Shown: piece by piece, positions 1 to 8,028 of the stretch
Layout of the letters: every line of letters starts with the position of its first letter
How positions within the stretch are numbered: the stretch's first letter is position 1
Source of the DNA: Vibrio tetraodonis
GTDB lineage: Bacteria > Pseudomonadota > Gammaproteobacteria > Enterobacterales > Vibrionaceae
Direction of reading: 5' to 3'
NCBI RefSeq assembly: GCF_003350295.1
Contig: NZ_QLYY01000018.1
Coordinates: 310-64,309 of the forward strand
DNA: 64,000 nt
Made by a program: the position numbers and the translations under genes
The notes under the pieces: generated by a model
Told to the model about the DNA's origin: nothing
The model's database searches: none
What the model saw: only the letters and a program-made list of their open reading frames with translations

Positions 1-76
1 CTCGTTTCCGCTCGACTTGCATGTGTTAGGCCTGCCGCCAGCGTTCAATCTGAGCCATGATCAAACTCTTCAATTA
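1..76 (-). rRNA. rrs: 16S ribosomal RNA, 5' end only
   Basis: The minus strand reads AATTGAAGAGTTTGATCATG and continues through the conserved start of bacterial 16S rRNA (GAACGCTGGCGGCAGGCCTA, then ACATGCAAGTCGAGCGG). The gene runs off the left edge, so only about 76 nt are present. The mature 5' end is placed at about 75-77 by comparison with the known 16S start. The CTAACACATGCAAG variant and following bases fit Vibrionaceae. Confidence 0.97.
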
Positions 77-237
77 AAGTTTTGTGCATCTAAGATGCGG
101 CTCAATGAATACTGATAACATTACTGTGTAATGTTGAATTGACTGTGCCGGTATTACTACCGATTGGTCACTCAGTTCATTGATAAATCTTTTTGGATTA
201 TCATCAACGAGTGCCCACACAGATTGATAGGTTTAGT

Positions 238-250
238 TTGTTAAAGAGCG
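238..250 (-). promoter_or_regulatory. rrn leader boxA antitermination element
   Basis: The minus strand reads CGCTCTTTAACAA, matching the boxA core TGCTCTTTAACAA at all but one position. It sits between promoter P2 and the 16S start, where Nus-factor antitermination boxes of rRNA leaders lie. The site is seen directly; its function is inferred from the family. Confidence 0.85.
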
Positions 251-291
251 TTCTTCTTTAGTTTTATTTACTACCTAAATAAGAGTCGGCC

Positions 292-319
292 ATTCTAGCC
301 ATATAAAGTAAAGAGTCAA
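292..319 (-). promoter_or_regulatory. rrn promoter P2
   Basis: On the minus strand TTGACT (314-319) is followed by a 16 bp spacer and TAGAAT (292-297), then a GC-rich GGCCGACTC discriminator. The short spacer and GC-rich discriminator are typical of rRNA promoters under stringent control. It lies about 215 bp upstream of the 16S 5' end. Confidence 0.85.
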
Positions 320-405
320 ACACTTTTCTTTATTTTTCTTTTGCTTAGCCTAGTAAAGCCAAACTGACCGATATATCAGTGCTTCTGCCCTGACAACAAG
401 AGCGG

Positions 406-433
406 ATTATAGAGAAGAATTCTAAGAGCACAA
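406..433 (-). promoter_or_regulatory. rrn promoter P1
   Basis: On the minus strand TATAAT (406-411) is followed by CCGCTC, an rRNA-type discriminator. A TTGTGC hexamer (428-433) stands 16 bp upstream as the -35. Transcription would start near 399 and give a leader of about 320 nt. The A+T-rich sequence further upstream could serve as an UP element, but I cannot fix Fis sites. Confidence 0.75.
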
Positions 434-495
434 GAGCAAAGCAGTAAAAAATTCAATTTACTGTATCGTTAGCTCACAATTCACACTAAAGGAGT

Positions 496-536
496 AAAAA
501 CCACTCGATAGTAGAGCAAAGATTTACTCTACTATC
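496..536 (-). terminator. clpB terminator
   Basis: A perfect 10 bp inverted repeat (507-516 with 527-536), extendable through a G-U pair, lies just downstream of the clpB stop. On the minus strand it is followed after about six bases by a short T run (496-500). It separates clpB from the rrn promoters about 75 bp further on. Confidence 0.6.
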
Positions 537-546
537 AGGTATAAGC

Positions 547-3120
547 CTATTGCTGAGCAACTATCTGATCTTTACTCACTGATAGTTTAATCGGCTTGTC
601 TGGTATCACCTTACCAGCAAGGATTGCCTTAGCTAGCGGATTCTCGACACTTTGTTGAATGGCTCTCTTTAACGGTCGAGCACCAAATACAGGATCAAAA
701 CCAACTTGAGCAATGAGATCTAGCGCTTTATCTGTTACTTGCAATTTATATCCACCGTCTTCCATTCGCTTGGAGAGTCTATCCAACTGAATAGAGGCAA
801 TAGATTTGATATGCTCTTGTGCGAGCGGATGAAACACTACACTCTCATCGACTCGGTTAAGAAACTCAGGACGGAAATGCTTGTTAACCACTTCCATTAC
901 TTCTTCCTTTATACCCTGATAATCCAATGAACCAAAGTTTTCTTGGATTCTTGTTGAGCCAAGGTTGGAAGTCATAATAACAACAGTATTGCGAAAATCG
1001 ACGGTTCGACCTTGGCCATCTGTGAGTCTTCCGTCATCTAGAACTTGGAGCAATATGTTAAACACGTCTGGATGAGCTTTCTCAACTTCATCGAGCAAAA
1101 TAACTGAGTAAGGCTTTCTTCTGACTGCTTCAGTGATATAGCCACCCTCTTCATATCCAACATATCCTGGAGGAGCACCTACTAGTCTGGCAACGGAGTG
1201 TTTCTCCATAAACTCTGACATATCAATACGAACCATGGCGTCTTCACTATCAAATAAAAAGTTAGCTAAAGTCTTACAAAGCTCTGTTTTACCTACACCT
1301 GTTGGGCCTAGGAATAAAAATGAACCAATGGGTTTATTGGGGTCAGATAGCCCTGCACGGCTGCGACGAATCGCGTTGGATACCACTTCAACCGCTTCTG
1401 TTTGACCAATAACACGAGTGTGGAGAACTTTTTCCATCCTAAGCAGCTTTTCTTTCTCAGCCTCAAGCATCTTAGATACAGGAATACCTGTCTGCTTAGA
1501 TAGCACTTCGGCTATTTCATTATCCGTGACCTTATTGCGAAGCAGAGTCATTTCCTGCATCTCGGCTTGGGTCGCAAGGTCTAGCTGCTTTTCTAGTTCA
1601 GGAATACGCCCATACTGGAGTTCTGACATTCGATTAAGGTCACCAGCACGACGTGCAAAGTCCATATCAAGTCGCGCTTGTTCTAATTCACCTTTTATGT
1701 GTTGTGTACCCGATAGCGCTGCTTTCTCAGCATTCCAGACCTCTTCAAGCTCAGCAAAAGCACGCTCTTTATCTTGTAACTCCTCAGTGAGGTTAAAAAG
1801 GCGCTTTTCACTCGCTTCATCATGTTCATTGGTCAGTGCTTGCTGCTCGATCTTAAGCTGAACAATTTTTCGTTCAAGCTTATCCAATGATTCTGGTTTA
1901 GAATCTATTTGCATTCTGATACTGGATGCCGCTTCGTCGATTAGATCTATCGCTTTATCTGGTAACTGACGGTCCGAAATGTACCTGTGGGACAAACTCG
2001 CTGCAGCAACAATCGCTGGATCTGTTATCTCTACATGATGATGAAGTTCATAACGCTCTTTAAGGCCGCGTAGTATTGCCACTGTATCCTCTACTGAAGG
2101 CTCATCAACCAATACTTTTTGAAAGCGACGCTCTAGTGCTGGATCTTTTTCTATATACTGACGATATTCATCTAGTGTTGTCGCACCAACGCAATGAAGT
2201 TCACCTCTCGCTAAAGCCGGCTTGAGCATATTGCCCGCATCCATTGAACCCTCACCTTTACCAGCTCCGACCATAGTATGAATTTCATCTATGAACAGAA
2301 TGACGCTGCCCTCTTCTTTAGACAGCTCACTAAGTACGGATTTGAGGCGTTCTTCAAATTCTCCTCGATATTTTGCACCCGCCACCAGAGCTCCCATATC
2401 AAGTGAGAGAACTCTTTTATTTCGCAATCCTTCTGGGACTTCATTATTTATGATACGCTGTGCCAAACCCTCGACAATAGCCGTTTTACCGACTCCAGGT
2501 TCACCGATAATGACGGGATTGTTTTTGGTGCGTCTTTGCAAGACCTGAATAGTACGACGGATTTCATCATCACGACCGATAACAGGATCTAATTTCCCCT
2601 GTTCAGCTCGCTCTGTTAGATCAATAGTGAACTTTTCAAGTGCTTGACGAAGTTCCTCTGCATTCGGGTCATTAACCGTTTGACCACCTCGAATTTTATC
2701 AATTGCAGCGCTCAGTTTCGCTTCAGTAAGGCCCAACTCTTTAAGTAACTCACCTAAAGGCCCTTTATCTTCTATTGCCGCGAGGAGGAAGATTTCCGAT
2801 GAAATATAAGCATCTTTGCGCTTTTGTGCGACCTTATCACAAAGGTTAAATAAGGTTCCCATCGAACTTGATAGTTGTACATCGCCACCAATGCCACTCA
2901 CTTTGGGCAAACGATCAAGGATTTCACTTAATTTGGATCTCAGGTGAGTAACATCAACATCGAGCGTGGTAAGCAATGGACGAATAGGGCTACCGTTTTG
3001 GTCCATTAAAGCAACCATAAGATGAACGGGTTCAATGTATTGGTGATCGCGCCCTAACGCCAGTGATTGTGCGTCAGATATCGCGATTTGAAATTTGCTA
3101 GTAAACCTATCAAGGCGCAT
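547..3120 (-). CDS. clpB: ATP-dependent disaggregase ClpB
   Basis: Cytoplasmic Hsp100 chaperone that works with DnaK/DnaJ/GrpE to pull polypeptides out of aggregates by threading them through a hexameric ring. The 857-residue length matches E. coli ClpB. In order are a Clp-N repeat domain (about 1-145), AAA1 with Walker A GEPGVGKT near 206-213 and Walker [10 protein letters not shown], a coiled-coil middle domain (about 400-525), and AAA2 with Walker A GPTGVGKT near 605. The end lacks a ClpP-docking loop that I can recognise. The start MRLDRF is the family start. A sigma-32-type promoter lies upstream. It is transcribed toward the rRNA operon. Confidence 0.98.
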   Translation of the reverse strand: MRLDRFTSKFQIAISDAQSLALGRDHQYIEPVHLMVALMDQNGSPIRPLLTTLDVDVTHLRSKLSEILDRLPKVSGIGGDVQLSSSMGTLFNLCDKVAQKRKDAYISSEIFLLAAIEDKGPLGELLKELGLTEAKLSAAIDKIRGGQTVNDPNAEELRQALEKFTIDLTERAEQGKLDPVIGRDDEIRRTIQVLQRRTKNNPVIIGEPGVGKTAIVEGLAQRIINNEVPEGLRNKRVLSLDMGALVAGAKYRGEFEERLKSVLSELSKEEGSVILFIDEIHTMVGAGKGEGSMDAGNMLKPALARGELHCVGATTLDEYRQYIEKDPALERRFQKVLVDEPSVEDTVAILRGLKERYELHHHVEITDPAIVAAASLSHRYISDRQLPDKAIDLIDEAASSIRMQIDSKPESLDKLERKIVQLKIEQQALTNEHDEASEKRLFNLTEELQDKERAFAELEEVWNAEKAALSGTQHIKGELEQARLDMDFARRAGDLNRMSELQYGRIPELEKQLDLATQAEMQEMTLLRNKVTDNEIAEVLSKQTGIPVSKMLEAEKEKLLRMEKVLHTRVIGQTEAVEVVSNAIRRSRAGLSDPNKPIGSFLFLGPTGVGKTELCKTLANFLFDSEDAMVRIDMSEFMEKHSVARLVGAPPGYVGYEEGGYITEAVRRKPYSVILLDEVEKAHPDVFNILLQVLDDGRLTDGQGRTVDFRNTVVIMTSNLGSTRIQENFGSLDYQGIKEEVMEVVNKHFRPEFLNRVDESVVFHPLAQEHIKSIASIQLDRLSKRMEDGGYKLQVTDKALDLIAQVGFDPVFGARPLKRAIQQSVENPLAKAILAGKVIPDKPIKLSVSKDQIVAQQ

Positions 3121-3168
3121 ATCTACCTTCCTAACCTTAACGAAGAAAACTCTTTTAGTCAGTATGAT

Positions 3169-3197
3169 AGATGGATGCGAAAGCAGCGACTTTCAAG
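3169..3197 (-). promoter_or_regulatory. Sigma-32 (heat shock) promoter of clpB
   Basis: The minus strand has CTTGAAA (3191-3197), a 14 bp spacer, and ATCCATCT (3169-3176). This fits the sigma-32 consensus CTTGAAA-N13/15-CCCCATnT at most positions and sits about 50-75 bp before the clpB start. Heat-shock control of clpB is established in enterobacteria; for this organism it is inferred from the site. Confidence 0.8.
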
Positions 3198-3216
3198 GGG
3201 AATGTATTGAAAAGTA

Positions 3217-3939
3217 TTATTTATCGATCCAGATAAAAGTAGCTTGTCGACCTGTTATACCATCCCGACGATAGGAAAAAAAACGCTCAGGATCAGAAAA
3301 AGTACACATGCCGCTGTAATACACATCGTTAATGCCTATGCTATTCAATCTTTGAGTGATGAGTATGTTCATATCAGCTAACCATTTCAATGGTGAGTTC
3401 GTCGGATAAAATGCCTCACAAGCTGAGGGATTTTTTGCGACAAAAGCTTCTACTACGTCCTCCCCTACTTCAAATGCTGACACGCCAATCGCAGGGCCTA
3501 TCCAAGCCATTACTTGGCTGTCAAATTGTGCAACCGCATTTTCAACAATCCCATTGGCTAAACCGCGCCATCCCGCATGCACTGCCGCCACTTCAGTGCC
3601 AGAGATGTTTGATAGCAACACAGGAAGGCAATCAGCTGTCATGGCAGAGCAAACCACGCCCGCATGCTTGGTATATAGACCATCAGCATTGAGTACTTCC
3701 TGAGTTGGCTTGGAGACTTCCAACACTGTGGTTGAGTGTGTCTGATTTAACCAAATCGGTGCACTAGGCATCGACGATTGTTGAGCTAACCAAGAGCGAT
3801 TACTTTCAACATGAGTGATATCATCCCCAACATGACTACCAAGGTTTAACCCTTGGTATTTGCCATTCGAAAAACCCTGCTTACGAGTCGAAGAAAAAGC
3901 TTTAACATTTGCAGGCACAGGCCAGTTGGGAATAATCAT
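3217..3939 (-). CDS. pgeF: Peptidoglycan editing factor / purine nucleoside phosphorylase-like (YfiH/LACC1 family)
   Basis: Member of the YfiH (DUF152, laccase-domain) family. E. coli PgeF hydrolyses L-Ser wrongly placed in peptidoglycan precursors, and related proteins act on purine nucleosides. Family motifs are present: a Cys in VVCSAMTADCLPV, HAGWRG, and near the C-terminus MCTF followed by FFSYRRDG. I place the start at MIIPNWP (240 aa), where homologues begin, eight bases after the rluD stop and with AAGG upstream. An in-frame ATG at 3975 would add 12 residues but lies inside rluD. It is the second gene of rluD-pgeF, an order common in Gammaproteobacteria. Confidence 0.88.
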   Translation of the reverse strand: MIIPNWPVPANVKAFSSTRKQGFSNGKYQGLNLGSHVGDDITHVESNRSWLAQQSSMPSAPIWLNQTHSTTVLEVSKPTQEVLNADGLYTKHAGVVCSAMTADCLPVLLSNISGTEVAAVHAGWRGLANGIVENAVAQFDSQVMAWIGPAIGVSAFEVGEDVVEAFVAKNPSACEAFYPTNSPLKWLADMNILITQRLNSIGINDVYYSGMCTFSDPERFFSYRRDGITGRQATFIWIDK

Positions 3940-3946
3940 CTCCACC

Positions 3947-4924
3947 TTACATGTCTTCCTCAATACCGTGTTCATGAACGTCTTGGCGCAAAGCTTCTGT
4001 CATCGATACCATATCTTCAGGTACCGGGGCATGAAACTCTAATTCCTCTCCCGAGATAGGGTGTTCAAACTTAAGCATCACGGCATGTAGGGCCTGACGA
4101 TCAAATTGGCGTATCATGTTCGCCAATTGTTCCGAAGCCCCAGCAGGAATTCTTGCCCGTCCGCCATAAGCAGAGTCACCAAGCAATGGATGCTGAAGAT
4201 AAGCCATATGAACACGAATCTGGTGAGTTCGGCCAGTTTCTAACCTTAAACGAATACGCGTATGCTCTCGAAAATGTTCAGCAACGCGATAATGCGTCAC
4301 TGCTGGCTTACCCATAGGACTAACCGCCATCAATGTGCGTTTTGTAGAATGACGACCGATAGGCTGTTCAACTCGCCCACCAGCTGTCATGCGGCCAATC
4401 GCAATAGCTTCATATTCTCGGGTAATATTGCGTTTTTGTAGCGCTCGGACTAAACGCGTTTGTGCTGGCACTGTTTTGGCAACAACCATTAAACCAGTTG
4501 TATCTTTGTCGAGACGATGGACAATTCCAGCACGAGGAACTTCGGCAATATCTGGGTAATGATGCAGCAAAGCATTCAATACTGTTCCATCTGGCGTACC
4601 CGCTCCCGGATGAACGACAAAGTCCCTCGGTTTATTAATAACGATAATGTCGTCATCTTCGTAAACGATGTCCAACGCAATATCTTGAGCTTCCCAACGC
4701 TCTTCATCCTCTAATTCGGCTTGAACGATTATAATTTCACCACCCATAACTTTGGTACGAGGCTTAGTGACAACTTCTCCATTTACCTGAACTTTGCCAT
4801 CTAATAACCATTCCTTAAGACGAGAACGAGAAAAATCGGCGAATAATTCTGCGATTGCCTGGTCAAGACGCTGACCCAATTGACTATCTTTTACTGTATT
4901 ACTTAATTCAATCTGCTGAGCCAT
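3947..4924 (-). CDS. rluD: 23S rRNA pseudouridine synthase RluD
   Basis: Makes pseudouridines 1911, 1915 and 1917 in helix 69 of 23S rRNA, which supports 50S assembly. An N-terminal S4 RNA-binding domain (about 15-75, with SRSRLKEWLLDGKVQVNG) is followed by the synthase domain, whose HRLDKDTTGL holds the catalytic Asp. The start MAQQIEL gives 325 aa, matching E. coli RluD; the longer frame begins at a TTG 15 bases upstream and is less likely. It is divergent from bamD across 129 bp, the same neighbourhood as rluD-bamD in E. coli. Confidence 0.95.
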   Translation of the reverse strand: MAQQIELSNTVKDSQLGQRLDQAIAELFADFSRSRLKEWLLDGKVQVNGEVVTKPRTKVMGGEIIIVQAELEDEERWEAQDIALDIVYEDDDIIVINKPRDFVVHPGAGTPDGTVLNALLHHYPDIAEVPRAGIVHRLDKDTTGLMVVAKTVPAQTRLVRALQKRNITREYEAIAIGRMTAGGRVEQPIGRHSTKRTLMAVSPMGKPAVTHYRVAEHFREHTRIRLRLETGRTHQIRVHMAYLQHPLLGDSAYGGRARIPAGASEQLANMIRQFDRQALHAVMLKFEHPISGEELEFHAPVPEDMVSMTEALRQDVHEHGIEEDM

Positions 4925-5053
4925 ATCGAACTTTTTCAAAAACTGTGGGACTAATTGCCACTAGTGTGGAAGAATATTGCTCCATTGTATCTGCTCCCGA
5001 CCAGAAAGTAACGGAAGCAACAAAATATTTATCTCAAGGAATCGAATCCTGAC

Positions 5054-5779
5054 ATGAAAAAGCATACTTTATCTGGCTTATTAGCATTATCTGTATTAGT
5101 CGGCTGCTCTAGCAGCGATGAGATTGTTCCGGATATCCCACCTTCCGAATTATATTCTGAAGCTCAAGTATCTTTGCAAAGTGGAAACTGGTTATCGGCA
5201 ATTGATAAGTTGGAAGCTTTGGATTCTAGATATCCATTTGGTGCTTATTCAGAGCAGGTTCAATTAGACCTTATCTATGCCTACTATAAAAATGATGACT
5301 TAGCTCTAGGATTAGCAACCATAGAGCGCTTTTCCCGATTAAATCCAACGCATGAAAAGCTTGATTGGGTATTGTATATGCGTGGCCTGACTCACATGGC
5401 ACAAGATCGTAATTTTATGCATGACTTATTTAACGTAGATCGCAGTGACCGAGATCCAGAACCTGTGAAAAAGGCTTTTGCTGACTTCAAGAAATTACTC
5501 GAGCGTTACCCAAATAGCCCATATGCAGAGGACGCTCACAAGCGCATGATTTCGCTAAAAAATCGCCTTGCTGATTACGACCTAGCGACTGCAGATTTTT
5601 ATCTTCGCCGCGAAGCTTGGATAGCCGCAATCAACCGCGCACAAGAGTTACAAAAAACTTACCCTGACACTGAAGCCGCATTAAGATCGCTTAAAATTCA
5701 GCTGGAAGCATATCAAGAGTTGGGCCTAGAAGATGCTGTAAAGCACACTCAACAATTAATTGATTTGAACGATATGTAG
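5054..5779 (+). CDS. bamD: Outer membrane assembly lipoprotein BamD
   Basis: Essential lipoprotein of the BAM complex, which folds beta-barrel proteins into the outer membrane; it bridges BamA with BamC/E on the periplasmic side. The signal peptide ends in a lipobox (LVGC, Cys about 18), followed by Ser residues that favour outer membrane sorting. The rest consists of TPR-like helical repeats (for example AIDKLEALDSRYPFG and KLLERYPNSPYAEDA). The 241 residues match the family. It stands alone between rluD (divergent) and raiA. Confidence 0.96.
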   Translation: MKKHTLSGLLALSVLVGCSSSDEIVPDIPPSELYSEAQVSLQSGNWLSAIDKLEALDSRYPFGAYSEQVQLDLIYAYYKNDDLALGLATIERFSRLNPTHEKLDWVLYMRGLTHMAQDRNFMHDLFNVDRSDRDPEPVKKAFADFKKLLERYPNSPYAEDAHKRMISLKNRLADYDLATADFYLRREAWIAAINRAQELQKTYPDTEAALRSLKIQLEAYQELGLEDAVKHTQQLIDLNDM

Positions 5780-6017
5780 ATTGTGCTTTTGGGATATTGT
5801 GTTAACAACAAGACACTAAACGTATCCCACAAGTGCTCAGATAGCATTGGGGTATGTTTTTTTAAGCCGAGGGGATGCACTAAAAAGTATAGACTTTTTA
5901 GTTTATTACACCAACAAACTAGCAACTCCTCATTTCTTCACAAGTCTTTTCTTTCATCCAAAAGTTCAATTCTAGATATCGATCACGTTTAAATTGCCTA
6001 TCTCGAGACATAAAACG
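5780..6017 (+). other. bamD-raiA intergenic region with two inverted repeats
   Basis: No credible gene is seen. A TGGGATA/TATCCCA repeat lies just after bamD. A perfect 10 bp hairpin (5879-5888 with 5893-5902, arm ACTAAAAAGT, 4 nt loop) could end bamD transcription although its stem is AT-rich and no clean T run follows. The last part leads into the raiA promoter. Confidence 0.4.
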
Positions 6018-6039
6018 AATATTGATCTTGATCACATTA
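6018..6039 (+). promoter_or_regulatory. CRP-like binding site upstream of raiA
   Basis: The 22 bp matches the CRP consensus (TGTGATC-N2-GATCACA type) at about 17 positions by eye; the right half TTGATCACAT is best. A weak -10 (TAATCT, 6057-6062) is placed so that the site would centre near -41, a class II activator position. An FNR-like or other CRP-family protein could also bind. Function is inferred. Confidence 0.55.
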
Positions 6040-6102
6040 TTTTGGTGTTAGATAGGTAATCTGGAGTTAATCCATTAAGGGTGCTACAGAGGAAGAACAT
6101 CT

Positions 6103-6432
6103 ATGAAAGTAAACATCACTGGTAAAAATATTAACATCACCTCTGCTATCCGAACTCATATAGAGAGTAAATTTAAGAAGTTAGAAAAATGGCAAGTCGA
6201 TATTATCAGCTGTCAAGCCTGCTTTAGTGAAGAACCAAATAAACAAATGAAATTTGAGGCAGTGATTACCGTACCTAAAGGTAAATTGGTTGCTTCTGCT
6301 ATACACGAAGATCTTTATGCCGCTGTTAATGAAGTGGAACAGAAACTTGAGAGACAACTCAATAAGCTACGCCATAAGCCTGAAGCTCGGCGTGCTGAGA
6401 AACTAGAGCCCGAAGAAATCGAAGCTGAATAA
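6103..6432 (+). CDS. raiA: Ribosome-associated inhibitor RaiA (protein Y)
   Basis: Short HPF-family protein that binds the 30S decoding region under stress or stationary phase and inactivates 70S ribosomes as monomers. At 109 aa it has the RaiA rather than the long-HPF length, with the family start MKVNITGKNINITSAI and the basic helix AVNEVEQKLERQLNKLRHK. The charged tail (PEARRAEKLEPEEIEAE) resembles the RaiA C-terminal extension. It is monocistronic, preceded by a CRP-like site and followed by a strong terminator. Confidence 0.93.
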   Translation: MKVNITGKNINITSAIRTHIESKFKKLEKWQVDIISCQACFSEEPNKQMKFEAVITVPKGKLVASAIHEDLYAAVNEVEQKLERQLNKLRHKPEARRAEKLEPEEIEAE

Positions 6433-6466
6433 GCTCTATCTGAATCAGTTTGGAATGACTAGTTAG

Positions 6467-6494
6467 AAAATAGCGCCTTGTGCGCTATTTTTTT
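6467..6494 (+). terminator. raiA terminator
   Basis: AAATAGCGC and GCGCTATTT form a stem over a short loop, followed by a run of T. It lies about 35 bp after the raiA stop, a standard intrinsic terminator. Confidence 0.9.
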
Positions 6495-6555
6495 GCTTGA
6501 CGCTGATTAACCGCTTGCTTATTGTGTTAACGCCATCACAACTATATTGATAGAT

Positions 6556-6603
6556 ATGATTCTAAACAACCTGTTCTTTTTTGACTTCTTTTTTCTCCGA
6601 TAA
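6556..6603 (+). CDS. pheL: pheA leader peptide PheL
   Basis: A 15-codon ORF reads MILNNLFFFDFFFLR, with six Phe codons in eight positions (FFFDFFF plus flanks), just before an attenuator hairpin and pheA. This is the design of Phe-tRNA-sensing leader peptides; E. coli PheL is also 15 residues and Phe-rich. Ribosome stalling at the Phe codons would favour the antiterminator. It is too short for usual gene callers. Confidence 0.9.
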   Translation: MILNNLFFFDFFFLR

Positions 6604-6604
6604 A

Positions 6605-6677
6605 TCTGGAGGCACTCTCGTTTTCGAAAGATAAGTCAGAAACGAACAGGAAGCCTCCCATTTGGGAGGCTTTTTTA
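6605..6677 (+). promoter_or_regulatory. pheA transcription attenuator
   Basis: The terminator hairpin is AAGCCTCCC / GGGAGGCTT (6651-6669) followed by T6. Upstream GGAGGC (6608-6613) can pair with GCCTCC of the terminator stem as an antiterminator. CCTGTTC inside pheL (6570-6576) is exactly complementary to GAACAGG (6644-6650). These mutually exclusive pairings form a classical leader-peptide attenuator. Confidence 0.85.
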
Positions 6678-6691
6678 ATGAGGACAACAAG

Positions 6692-7870
6692 ATGACTGAA
6701 CAAAAATACTCACTCGATGATATTCGCTCACGTTTGAATGAGTTAGACGACGAACTGTTAAAGCTCTTATCTGAGAGAAGACAAATGAGTATTGAGGTAG
6801 CCAAAAGTAAGGTTCAGACATCTAAACCTGTACGCGACGCAGCTCGTGAGCAACAACTTTTGGTAAAACTAATTAACGCAGGACGTGATAAATATGAGCT
6901 GGATGCCCAATATATCACAAAGCTATTTCATACTATTATTGAAGATTCAGTCTTACTTCAACAGTCTTACCTGCAGAACCTCGCTAACCCTGAACTCAGT
7001 CGTAAGCCATTAGCTAGGGTCGCATTTCTAGGGGCAAAAGGGTCATACTCTCACCTTGCTAGCCTTGAATATTTCAGCCGAAAAAATACCGAGTTAATCG
7101 AGCTTAATTGTCAGCATTTTAAAGAGGTCGCTCAAACGGTTGAATCTGGCCATGCTGACTTTGGCGTTCTACCAATTGAAAATACCAGCTCAGGCTCAAT
7201 TAATGAGGTGTACGACCTACTTCAACATACGACTTTACACATTGTTGGAGAAATTATTCTGCCAATAGAGCACTGCCTAGTTGCCACGTCAGACGTGCGA
7301 ATAGAAGACATCAAAACGCTTTACTCACATCCCCAGCCCCATCAGCAATGCAGTGAATTTCTGAGTCGATTTAAAAATATCACACTCGAGTCATGCACTA
7401 GTACTGCAGATGCAATGAAAAAAGTAAAAGAAATAAACCAAAGCGATGTCGCTGCCATTGGGCATGCTGCAAGTGGAAAGCTGTATGGTTTACAATCTAT
7501 ACAGACAAATATTGCGAACCAAACAGAAAACCATACTCGCTTTATCATTGTTGCAAGAAAGCCAGTGGAAGTCTCGAGTCAAATTCCAGCGAAAACAACA
7601 TTAATAATGTCAACTTCTCAGGAAGCAGGATCATTAGTTGCAACCTTACTCGTATTGCAAAAATATTCAATTAACATGAGTAAACTAGAGTCTAGACCTA
7701 TCATGGGAAATCCATGGGAAGAGATGTTCTATGTAGACTTGGAGTCTCATCTTGAATCAGAGCAAATGCAAAAAGCACTGCAAGAACTTACAAAGCTAAC
7801 CAAGCATCTCAAGGTCTTAGGATGTTATCCCAGTGAAAATGTGTCGCCCACAACAATAAAAAGTGAATAA
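6692..7870 (+). CDS. pheA: Chorismate mutase / prephenate dehydratase (P-protein)
   Basis: Bifunctional enzyme converting chorismate to prephenate and then phenylpyruvate, the committed route to phenylalanine. In order are an AroQ chorismate mutase (about 1-90, LNELDDELLKLLSERR), a prephenate dehydratase (VAFLGAKGSYSHLAS and VLPIENTSSGSINEV), and a C-terminal ACT domain with the Phe-binding ESRP motif (about 325). I start at MTEQKYS (392 aa, close to E. coli 386), with AGGA eight bases upstream; an upstream in-frame TTG lies inside the attenuator. Control is by the leader peptide and, from the family, feedback by Phe. Confidence 0.96.
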   Translation: MTEQKYSLDDIRSRLNELDDELLKLLSERRQMSIEVAKSKVQTSKPVRDAAREQQLLVKLINAGRDKYELDAQYITKLFHTIIEDSVLLQQSYLQNLANPELSRKPLARVAFLGAKGSYSHLASLEYFSRKNTELIELNCQHFKEVAQTVESGHADFGVLPIENTSSGSINEVYDLLQHTTLHIVGEIILPIEHCLVATSDVRIEDIKTLYSHPQPHQQCSEFLSRFKNITLESCTSTADAMKKVKEINQSDVAAIGHAASGKLYGLQSIQTNIANQTENHTRFIIVARKPVEVSSQIPAKTTLIMSTSQEAGSLVATLLVLQKYSINMSKLESRPIMGNPWEEMFYVDLESHLESEQMQKALQELTKLTKHLKVLGCYPSENVSPTTIKSE

Positions 7871-7902
7871 AAAAGGAATATAGATCAAATAAATAATCTC
7901 AT

Positions 7903-7972
7903 ATGACTGACACTAATAAGAAAAATATTTAGTATGACAACATTAGTTGCATATGAATGTAGTGTCAGTCAT
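7903..7972. promoter_or_regulatory. Widely spaced 13 bp inverted repeat upstream of nspS
   Basis: ATGACTGACACTA (7903-7915) is repeated perfectly in inverted orientation (7960-7972) across a 44 bp AT-rich gap. It lies in the pheA-nspS intergenic region, 57 bp before the nspS start. It has no T run and poor terminator geometry, so a paired operator or looping site is more likely. The regulator is unknown. Confidence 0.55.
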
Positions 7973-8028
7973 TTCAGGCATGTCATTTTGAGCGAATTTA
8001 TCGGAGCATATGGAGCTTCCCGTTTGAT

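Noticed and set aside
5783..5992. 69-residue frame after bamD
   Set aside because: Starts with GTG without ribosome site and covers hairpins; likely non-coding.
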